From Tridacna crocea (Eukaryota > Mollusca > Bivalvia > Cardiida > Cardiidae): a DNA stretch of 64,000 nucleotides. Position numbers and translations under genes: made by a program. Positions 37,601 through 49,600 of the stretch are shown in pieces. The notes beneath the pieces were generated by a model that did not search any database, was not told where the DNA came from, and saw nothing but the letters and a program-made list of their open reading frames with translations. The number at the start of each line of letters is the position of its first letter. The stretch's first letter is position 1. The stretch lies in contig OX031063.1 of assembly GCA_943736015.1 (NCBI GenBank), positions 34,130,172-34,194,171 on the forward strand. Direction: 5' to 3'.

Positions 37601-40600
37601 TGTGAAGGGTAGACAAAAAGGTAGAAAACTTTGTGGGAAAATGAGAAATTGCTGGTTACCAGCATTTTCTCCTTTTCCCACAATGTTTTCTAATGGCTTC
37701 TTTCTTAGGGTCATCAGAAGTAGGGATTGTGTGGAAATGGGTTAAGATGCAAGAACACACATTGATTTGGTTATAAGGTTGTTTTTCCGTTTCTCACTAT
37801 GGTTTCAAAAGCAATTTTCTGTTAGTTTGTTGAAATATAGTTTGATAAAGGCTGAAGTGTGATCTTCTTTCTTCTTTGTTTGCAGACTTGTAGCGAGAGC
37901 GTGACCTCAGTTCAGGGTGGTATAGTAGGCTCAGCAGGGTATGATGAAATTGTTTGTTCTACCTATGCAGGTATATACTATTATGGCTATTTTCCTCAAT
38001 GATTTGTTGAAACTACTTAATTTGATAGGTAATAATCATAACTTCCAGTACATATATTTGATGCAATGGCTTGATTTTCAGTTTGATTGATTAAAATGTT
38101 ACATTATTATATTCATCTGCCATTCATGAAAAAAATTATCAATTCAACTAGAACATATTTTTCTTTTCTGTTGACGTTCATTATTTCCATTATTGCACAT
38201 GTAGTAATTCGGCCTAAGTAGATGTTGCATTGCTTTTCTTTTAACTCTTTTCAACATAATCCCAAGTTCTAATGAAAAAACCTTTGAAAACATTGTGGAA
38301 AAAGGAGAAAATGCTGGTCTCCTATCCTTCCCAAAGTAAATTTAATTTTTCAAGCCACATTTATTTTTTCATCTGCAATTGCTGTAAAGTTGGACCAGTC
38401 TTAAATTTTGTTGATTGGTAGAGAGTTAACAGGGAAGTTGTAGTGGTTTAATGCTTATTGCTCAGCAAATACAGAGTATACATTCTTTGACATGAATAGA
38501 GAAGCTGATACTGCAATTTAAAGGCTTTTTTGGCTAGAATATTTCAGCAGAGTTGATGGTTGGATCCATGTTTAGCCTAGCCATCCTGAGTCTTATGATC
38601 TTGATCTCAATGGCTGCAAAAGTAACCTTAATTGTGCTTGTAGTTGTTAGACTTAACTGCTGTATTGCTGATCCCAGATTGATTATGTGGACAATGTAGA
38701 TCAAGATCAGACATGCAGTCTGGGTTTGTATTCACCAATGTTCTTTGTCATACTCTCTGAGATTTTCAAACTTTGAATGCATGTAACGCAACTTTTGATA
38801 GACTATTACCAAATTTATACATTTGTAGATTAGCCAGTCAGAAGCTGTATTACATCAAAATTAAGAAAATTTTGGAAAGTAAGACAATGAAAGATCTTAA
38901 AAGATTGTTCTTGAATACAGACCCTGATCTATGTTGTCAACTTTTTTGCTATTAATTATTAATATTCTGAGGAAAAACAAACAGAGATTGCAATATACTG
39001 ATCTTTGACACCATTCGAGAATGCCCATTTAGCACTACTAGGTTTAATTATTTCTTGAATAACTTCTTGATGAAACTTTTAAGGCTGGATCTTTGGGCTG
39101 ACCACGGAAAGTAAAACCAAAACCGCTGGGCCTCATGCCAAAATTCTTACCCAGGAGGGACGTGAAAAAATTGTTGCCCTCAGGTAGACTTTGGGGCTTT
39201 TGTTGTTGGAATGAGATATATCATATAGCATTTTGATTATGTGGGCCTTGCATTATACTCAGATTTCACTGTAATATCTTAATCACACATTATAAACATG
39301 TACTTGTATGTCACACAAGTATATATTTATAAAACCTTTGTTTAACCTTGTAAACATTCTCTCACTGAAGTGTGATGAGCTCTCCATCAGAAGTAAAATC
39401 ATTTTCACAGTATTTGTAACAAACTATCTCTCTCAATGTTTTCTTTAGAATTATACAAAAACAGGGGATTGATTGTAAATAGGTTAAAAAGTAATAAATT
39501 GATTTACATGTATACACTTGGTGGAATATAAAAACAAAATGAAAGATAGGCCTTGTGTACAGTGAAGTATGGGTCACTTTAGTAGATGTTTAGATATTGT
39601 GATGGTCTCCTTAGTCTGCAGGTTTTGTCACTGCCCACTGCTTTGGACTGGTTTGCATGACAACATATAGATGTCACTATAGAGCCATTTAACTCTTTAC
39701 CAAACAATGAAAGTTTAGGCTTGTTAAACTTGAAGCCTATTCAGATCACATATTTCGTGTTGCTCTCTTCACAGGATTTTTGTCTGATAGGGTAGAAAAT
39801 ACATGTATTATGGGAATAAAGAAAAATTTGCTGGAAACCAGCATTCTCTCCTTTGGCTCACAGTTTGTTCAAAGGTCTGTTTCTGTAAGATCTTTGATAT
39901 AAAGGGCTTTTGTTTAATAAAATGTCAAGGTCTACAGCCCCCAACTCTCATATTAACCCTTTACCAAACAATCCCTAGTTTTTACGGGTCTGTAATAGTA
40001 GCCTTTTGAAAACATTGTGGGAAAAAGAGAAAATGCTGGTAAACCAGCATTTTCTCCTTTTCCCACAATGTTTTCTACCCTATTATAGACAGAAATCATC
40101 TTTTCAGTAAGAGTTGAATTGTCGTCTGCATTTGCTTCCAATTTGGTCTTGTCCAAAAGTTTGTTGTTTGGGAAAGAGTTAAAGAATGACAGCTGTCAAG
40201 ATTGCCTGAATACACATTTTACACATTATTTACCAATGAGTTAGTGAGTCTGTGGCCCATTTCTCTCATATTAAAAAGATGGGAACTGCCAGAATTGGCC
40301 GAATAACCTTTACGAAAACATCAATGTTAACCAGGAGTTAGGGGCTGTAGACCTTAATAGCTAATTCTCCCATGAAGAAAAAAAGTGTGAAGTAATCTAA
40401 AATGCCATGTAATGGTGCATGTGCTTCAGATGATAGAATTTAAGAAAAATTGAATTCCAAAATTTCTTGGAATTGTGTCTTTCAACAATATTTTGTTTAT
40501 ATATATGCTGAATCTGCATGAATAAATATGACGACAAATTTCTTACCAGCTCTGCTTTACTGGCTTATCAGCAGCATATCCCATGTGTCTATAAATATAT

Positions 40601-43600
40601 ACATGTATCTTTGTCTTTCTGCACTATATGCTTATGATATAGAACATAATCTAAAACTTATAATTATCAAATGAAATCACATGTTAAGGAACTTATTTCA
40701 TACATAGAAAAGCATGTAGTACATACAGGATCTGGCTTGAGGTAGTGTTCAAGACAAAATTTTATAAACAAGTCTACAAAAAAATGTTGTCATGGCGAGG
40801 GTAATAACATTTTTGTGGACGAGTTCTGTGAAATTTTATTTCAAAAGCCAGCAAATTTTAAATTCCTTTTATCTCATTTCAAAAAATATAGTTAAATGTG
40901 CATGTCTATTGAAATTTACGTAAAGCCAATTTGTTTCTTTGACAGGTTTGTACATTACAGACAAAAATAGTTACAAAGAAACTTGCATATATTGGGTTTT
41001 ATTTTCCATCTAAAGTCTCTAAAATTTGAAGTCAAAATAATCAGTTTTGACAGTCAGTTTTACACGAGAATATTGATCAGCAGTATTTTAAAAATGAGGC
41101 CTATAATTACAAAGGGTTAACCAAATACAGCCATATTTTCTTTTCTCACATTTGTGTAAGACAAGAGAATTTGTAGTGAAGTTATGTGATAAATACATAT
41201 CTTTGATGACTCCCAAGAATGTGTCACTAGTGCAGTCAGAGAACCAAGAAATGTCACCATATCCCCTTTTTCTTCAGTTAAATCAGGTTGACTGTTTCTT
41301 AAAACATTATGGATAAAGCCTAACAGATCAGAAACAAGAAATATCTAAAAAAAAAAAAAAAAAAAAATTAGATGGCATTAATTTGCATACAAATAGACAG
41401 TGACCTTCAAAATGAAGTTGTGCACATTCTTGACCAACCTTTCTATTCAGTCAAATAGATTAACTCTTTCCCACACTATCTCAACTTTTAACAACCCTGA
41501 GAAAGAAGCCCATAGAAAACATTGTTGGAAAAGGAGAAAATGCTGCTAACCAGCATTTTCTCCTTTTCCCACAATGTTTTCTACCCTTTCCAAATCAAAT
41601 TTCAATTCATATTTATTTAGTCGTCTTCAAACGCTTTCAAGTTGAACTTGTCCAAAATGTTGTCGTTTGGTAAAGAGTTAATACAAATGTACCACGCAGT
41701 ACCAAGAAGTAGGTGAAAAGCAAGCACATTCAGCCACACCAAAAAAGATGGAGGGAAGGTAGCTGTAGCTGTTTTAGAAGTTTGGAATTAGACTTTTTGT
41801 GTTGAACAAAATGTTAGCACTTTTTTTTTTTTCATATTTTTGTTGGGTGTATTTTAAGTATTTATACACATATGTCAGATAAATGAGAAAATGCATGATA
41901 TTTCATCTTGCTATAACTAATTTCCGTATACCTATAAATATTGATTTGATGGAATTTGTCTTTGAAAGGGTAGAAAATATTATGAGAAAAGGAAAGATGC
42001 TGGTTACCTGCATTTCTTCTTTTGCCACAATATTTATTAAAAGGCTCTCTCCTCAGAGTTTTTCAGACTGTTCAGATTGTTTGGTAAAGGGTTTAAATGA
42101 TTTGTTTCATGCCTCAGGCTGGGTGATAGGACTTACAACAGAAGCACAAACAAAAGCTTTGGGTCCAACAGAAGTGATCTCAAACCCTGTTGCAGTCAAT
42201 AAAATCAGTGGTCTAAGGTAGTACTATATAATATACATGTAGTTTGGGGCATATACATGTAGGAAGGGTTTTCTTTCTATACTTATTGACAAAAAAATGT
42301 GAATTGCATCTCTTTTTTTACTGCTGGTTTTTCAGGTACACATTTAATTTACAGTCTGTTCTACAAATAATGGTCCATTTAATTTTTGCCCTTTGACAAA
42401 GGTTGTCAGAGCCCAGCACTCATCACAGCACAGCTAATTCGATACCTACATCTAACCTCGACTGTACTGGGAGGCAACATTATCCTAAACATGGCAGGGC
42501 CCTGAAAATCAAATAGCCATGGCAACAACAGTCATGCTGATAAGCAACCTGTAACTGAAAAATGCTAATGTATTTGATAGAGTAATCGAGTTAGAAATGA
42601 ATGTACAAAATGTCTGTCACTGTAATGTATTAACCCATTACCACACTTTCCCAACTTTTAATAACCCTGAGAAAGAAGCCTGTTGAAAACATTTCTGGTA
42701 ACCAGCATTTTCTCCTTTTCCCACAATATTTTCTGACCTTCCAAAACCATATTTCAATTTTTCAGTCACATTTATTTTGTTGTCTGCAAATGCTTTCAAT
42801 TTGGACCAGTCTAAAATTTTCTCGTGTGGTAAAAAGTTAAGAAAGATTCCCATGGAAAATTTTGATTAGTGTTTTCTTTGTAAGTGAAGTAGTACAATTT
42901 CAAGAATTGTGAAGCTGTGTACTTCCAATGAAGAAATGTACCCTGTAGGTGCATATCGAGCTATTTGATACAGGCAAGGGACCTGATCAACACATAACTC
43001 AAGGTATGCGGAATGCAGAGCTATTTCACTCTTTTGAAACCCATCAGAGACATGAATAAGTGAGAGTTAGCATTGATATGACTGAAATACTGATGGAACA
43101 TTATTCAAATAGAATGTAATGGGATTTATCTATATACTAATATGTCAATTATCTTATTACCTTGTAATTATGTCTTGATCTTATCTACCGGTATACATAT
43201 ATTGCTTTTGAAAATATTGTCGCAAAAGGAGAAATTCTTTATTCATGAAAATATTATTCTTTTTTCATAATGATTTCACATGTTCACAAGTACATGTATT
43301 TTAATTTCAGTTCATACTGATTACCATATCTGATGAGGTAATTTACTGTTATCAGTCTCAGATTTGTCTCAGGATGGACTGAGTTATGGTGGAAATAGAT
43401 AAAATATTTAATACATGCATGATATGTCACTTGTTATCCTAGAAGCAGAGCTTTGAAATTTAACCAAATAGAAGTGATCTGTTGTTGTTTGAAGTCTGTC
43501 CTATTTGCTGCTTATTTGTCTTTGTAATGTAATCAGTATGTATCAGTAATGTATAATACCGTATACAGTACAGCGCATATTGTAATATAAACTTGAACAT

Positions 43601-46600
43601 ACTGACAATTTAACTCTTTACCAAAAAAGGTATTTTAACTGGTCAAAATTGGAAGCATTTGCAGACAACAAAATTAATGGGACTCAAAAAGTGAACTTTG
43701 TTTTGGGAAGGATAGAAAACATCATGGAAAAAGTAGAAAATGCTGGTCACCAGCATTTTCTCTTTTTCCCAAATGTTTTTTGAAGGCATCTTTCTTAGGG
43801 TTGTAAAAGATTGGGATTGTTTGTTTAAGGGTTAAGCATTGTCTGAATATATATGACCTGTTTACAAATGTAACAAAATCAATTGATAGAATGTCTGAAA
43901 GACATTACATAGCTTTATTAATTATATCTACGTTATTTTTCTGTTGTTGCATAGTGCAAACCAATAGCTGAAAGTGAATGTAAAATCTTCTTTTTTTTAA
44001 GCTTATAATTCCTCTTCAATTTCCAGTTATTGCTTGTATAAAGTATGAAAGTAAGATTGTTTGGCAAAAGGAAACTTAGACAGCATATATCTTTGTTTAG
44101 GACCGACCTTGAGGAGCTACAACAGAAGGTTATCTCAGAGAGAGAAAAGTACCAACAGACTGCCCAGAGTAACATTGCTATCTCCGCTGTACCTACATTC
44201 CACATCAATGACAAGTTTGTACTGAACAGAGAGGATGCAAGTTATACCCTAAGTCTAGAACTTCAGATGCCCATTGATAATGTACTACTACAGGTATGTA
44301 AACTTCATGTTTTAATTTTCTTGCAATAGACTTCTTAGCTGTTTACCAAAGAATCCTGCATTTTAACACAGGATTTAGAAAACATCATAGGAAAGGAGAA
44401 AATGTTTGTAAGCAGCGTTTTCTCTATTTCCCTCAGTAGATCTAAATGTACCTAGTCATTCACAGATACTATCATTTGAAAAACGGTTAAGTGTGGATGA
44501 ATGAAAATTTTGCTGTTTAGTAAAGGGTCTAGAAAACTTCATGACAAAATGGAAAAAAAAATTCCCAAAAAGCAATTTCTCTTTGCTTATTTTATTTTCT
44601 TATGTAAGATCTCTAATTTATTACCCATATTTTACAAGTATATTTCTAAGTTTGTCACTTGTTTGAAGAAAATGGGTTTAAAGAGAAACAATGGTGTTGA
44701 CAGTTTTGATTAACAATCACTCTGGGAGCTGATTTTACATATATCTCTTTTACCAAATGATCTAATACTTTAACCATTTACAACGCAATCCTGACTTTTA
44801 AGGACCCTGACAAAGAAGCCTGTAGACAACATTGTGGGTAAAGGAGGAAATGCTGGCTTTATTTCCTGGTAGCCAGCATTTTCTCCTTTTCCCACTATAT
44901 TTCTACCGTATCAAAGACAGAAAGCATCATATATGTATTAACAAGACTTACTTTGTGGTCCAGTCCAAAAATTTGTTGTTTAGTAAAGAGCTAATAGGCC
45001 TGAAAACAAAGCCTTTTAAAAAAATGGGATTGGTGGTTAAAAGTGTTTGTTGCCAGTATTTTCTTCTTTTCCAACAATATCATTTATCTTCGAAAGACAT
45101 TTCCATATTTAATTTATAGACTGCAAATTCTTTGATTATTAACTGAAACATAACATATATTTTATTGGATTTAAACCTAGATGTTTCTCATACATATAAG
45201 ATAATTTTATCATTTCTTAAAGGTCAGCATATGTAAATGGATAAATAATAAAAAGTAAAATTATGGATTATAGATGGGTCTTAACTCTTTACTACACAAT
45301 ACCAACTTTTAACAACCCTGTAGCTGAAAGCTTTTGAAAACATTGTGGAGAAAAGGAGAAAATGCTGGTAACCAGCATTTCCTCCTTTTCCCAAAATGTT
45401 TTCTATCCTATCAGAGACAAATTTCATCATTTTATTCGCATTTAATTTCTGGTCTGCAAAAGCTTTTAATATGGACAAGTCTAAAATTTTGTCATTTGGT
45501 AAAGAGTTAAATACTATCATTTGGTAAAGAGCTAAAATAACAAGCATTAAAGAATGCTTGCTATATAGACAATACTAAATAGATACTGTAGTTTTTTTAT
45601 CTTCATATCCCTAATCATGTGGTTTGGAATAGTTGTATGGAAGGTGTTTCAGTAGCCAGTGTTTTGATCATGAATATGAGGTATCTAGATTTAAATTGAA
45701 ATTTAATGATACCTGTACAATTTTTCCAGAGTGATGTGCCGATAGACCTTCTAGATGTGGAGAAAAACTCAGCTGTGGTTAGTTATAGTGCTTGTAACCC
45801 AGAGGTGAGATTTGAGTTTATTTCCTATTAGTTAAGAGTTTTGAATTCATTGCTTGCATATTATCTTAAAAACAGGGCAATAATCTGAGAACCATTCAGT
45901 ACGATTATTTCATTTTTCATTGAACATGGACCGTAGCTGTTACTCGGAAACTAGTCCAGGCAAGCAGCCAGTGACATGAAAACAGTTTTGTGCGAGGTAC
46001 TTTGAATTCATTACTTGAAAGCAACCTTTGGACTTGCCCAAACTTAAACCAATGGTAGATATCAAACCAAACATGAAGTTAGAACTGAAATTGGTGTGTG
46101 GAAGGGAACAAAACACTGGGTGAAAGAAAAGTGATTATTATATGTACCAGCATTTTCTCCTTTTCCCACAATATTTCAAAAGCTTGTATGTTTTGGGTTT
46201 TAGTCAAGGGCTCAATGTAACATATGAAATGTGTTGATACATTTAGGTACAATTGAAGTGATGAAATAACTAAAATGCTGTTGAAAATTGAGTAAAATAC
46301 CAAGTTATTAGAGATTTTTTTTTTCTTTGAAATATATATCTTTATGTCCTTATTTCAATTGGACTTTGTCAGTACATTCACTAAGGGGTTACTGGTACAC
46401 ATACATTTGTTTAACAGGAGGGAAATTTTCTACTGGCCACCTACAGATGTCAGGCAAACACTACAAGGCTTGAACTAAAGATCCGTTCTATTGAAGGGCA
46501 GTATGGGACCATCCAGGCCTATGTGACCCCTAGAGTCCAACCCAAAACCTGCAAGGTCCAGCAGTATCAGATCAAACCCCTGTCCCTACATCAGAGAACC

Positions 46601-49600
46601 CATGTGTTTGATGAAGCAAGGTATTCCATTCATCTGCATACATCACATCATAAATATAAGTGACAGTTATATTAACCAAAGGGGCAAATGATCTTTGATT
46701 TTCATGACTTTAGGAAGGAAGACTATGGAAAACATTGTGGGAAAAGGAGATTAAATAGGTGAAAAAATAAGGTGAAATAATATTGATTAACTCTTTACCA
46801 CACAACCTGATTTTTAATAACCCTGTGAAAGAAGTCTTTTGAAAACATCATAGGAAAAGGACAAAATGCTGGTAACCAGCATTTTCTCCTTTTCTCACAA
46901 TGTTTTCTACCCTTCCCAAAAGAAAAATCTTTTTTTTTTTTAATCACATTTCCTTTGTTGTCTGGAAATGCTTCCAATGATGTATTTCTTCTTTGATAGG
47001 GCAGAAAAAATTGTCGGAAAAGGAGAAAATGCTGGTTCTCATGACATTTTCAAAACTGTTTTCTTCAAGGTCGTTCAAAGTCGGGATTGTGTGGTACAGG
47101 ATTAAGGTTTGATAAATATACACATACAAAAACCATTGCAGCAAAAGGAGTGAAAAAGATCCGTAGGCAGTTGGGGGAGTTTTTCATTATGCCGCAAAAT
47201 CCTGAAATTTGGTCCTATGCAAGCCAATGAAAAAATATCAGTATGAGATAATGTTGTAACTCGAATGGAAATCTAAAAGACACTGTGTTAACTTAACTCT
47301 TAATCACACAAGTTAAGTACACATAGGCTTGTCGAAACCGAAACCATTTTAGACAACATAAATGTGGCTCAAATAATGAAATTTGTCTTTTTAAGTGTAG
47401 AAAATATTGTGGCAAAAGGAGAAAATGCTGGTTACCAGCATTTTCTCCTTTTCCCACGATGTTTTCAAAAGGTATTATTTAGAAAAAGGGAAAACTAGGC
47501 ACTACAGTTAAATTTTATACATGTAGATCTATCTTGAAAATACAGCTCTATATTGAAAATATTGATGAACGCAAAACAATGATTCATACAGAAATTTACT
47601 CGAATAGACATTTTTCACTTGTTCAGTAGTTTAAAAGCTTCACCTTTTTACATTTATTTTCATCAGGCCATTAAATACACTCAAGCTGACAGGACAATTC
47701 AGTCAGGCAGAGATGCATTCCTGGGTGTGTTTTTGTTTACCCGAGTTACCGGAGAAAACCCCACCTGGAGATACAGTACAGTTCCACTTCATGTCAACAT
47801 TCTTAGATACTCAACTACAATGTACCTACAGGTAATGTTTAATTCATTATCATACAATTGGGATTTAAAATTACACTGAGAAAGAAAACTGTTGAAATTA
47901 TTGTGGAAAAAGGAAAAAAACGCGAATAATAAGCATATTTTTAAATTACCTCCCTTTAATAACAGGAACACCATAGCAAAGTTTTATATGGAAATTTTAT
48001 AATGTATGGTTTCTACCGTACGCGTCTTATACCAAGCAAGTTATTACATCGAACTGTCTCCAACAGTGACATTTCGCTGTCTATGATACAACTTTTGAGG
48101 GATTTCAGCTTATGCTGGAATTCTCATAACACTAGGAAGTTGCACGAAAGCCTAATGAATAATGGGGGGATTGAAGTCTTCATGATCTTTCAGACATCTG
48201 AAGTCATCATTTGTAACTTTTTAAGGTGGACAAGTCTTCGCTGTTGTAGTATAAAATTTTCACAACAATGCAATTATATATTTACAGTAAAGGGGTAGCC
48301 ACATTCCACTCTGACAATATCTCCACCATATCTATACTAAAAGATGTGTTAACTAAAGAGGCTACAAAGAAGAAAGTTAGACTTGATATCACTTATGGTA
48401 AGAATATATCATTTAATGGCCTCTTTTCATTACTTCTTTGCATGACTTAAGTAACATCTGTATAAACATCAAAGGTCTTCAATCATTAACCCTTTGCCAA
48501 ACAATGCCTTGGTTTTATGACCTGGAGAACAAAGACTTTCGAAAACATTTTGGGAAGTGTTTTCTGCCCTGCTGAAAACCAATGAGAATTATGAGATAAA
48601 ATGACCCTTTACATGCAGAAATTTACAAATAGCAAAAAGTTTCTACCTTGATCAGCTGTATGTACTGCGCAGGCTGACATGGGTCAAAACGCTGCTGCAG
48701 ATGCTTTAACTCTTTACCAATCAATCCCTGGTTTTCATGACTCTATGAAAGAATTCTTTGGAAAACATTCTGGGAAAAGGAAAAAATGTAGGTAGCGACC
48801 ACTTTCTCCTTTTCCCACTATGTTTTCTACCCTTCCCTAAACAAATTTCAATTTTAAGAGTAATTTTAATTCCGTCACCTGCTAATACTTTCAATTTGGA
48901 ATTGTCTTAAATTTTGTCATTTGCTAAAGAGTTAATCTCCCTTTTCAGTTTTCACAGGGTAAAACCTTTTTGCTATGTAGAATGTTTTTTAACATGGTCC
49001 ATTACTAGTTAAAAAAAGTTTAATGTGTAACAGTATTCCAGTACAACTTATTTTCAGCATTTTATCCTTTTCCCACAGTGTTTTCTACCCACCCCAACAC
49101 AAATTTCTCATTTTCAGTCACTTTTATTATGTTGCCTACTAAAGCTCTTAATTTGGATCAGTCTAAAATTTTGTTGTTTGGTAATCGATTTCAAATTGCT
49201 GCAGTAATACTTTGAGTTTGAGTATACACACATGTACTTGATTTCTTCTTCATTATAGAACAGATCATACTTGTTCATTGTCACAGATGTCATTCTTATT
49301 CCTGACGACATATATTACTCTTATCTATTTTCACAGATATCAATGAAGACTCCATTCCATACACTCTCAATCTGATACATCCAAAACTAGAATACCAGCT
49401 GTTGTTAGCCAAAAAAGTACAGCTCATTGATGCTCTAAAGGTACTTATTTCATTAGTCAATAGTAACATATCGCAAAATCCTCAGCATAAAATTTCCTTA
49501 TGTTACTTACAAATTTTTTTGATTACCCTAGTGGTGCAAAATTGTGCTTGTTTTTTGCAGGAACTCCATTTACACGAGAATAATTTAGAGTTTTTATCAC

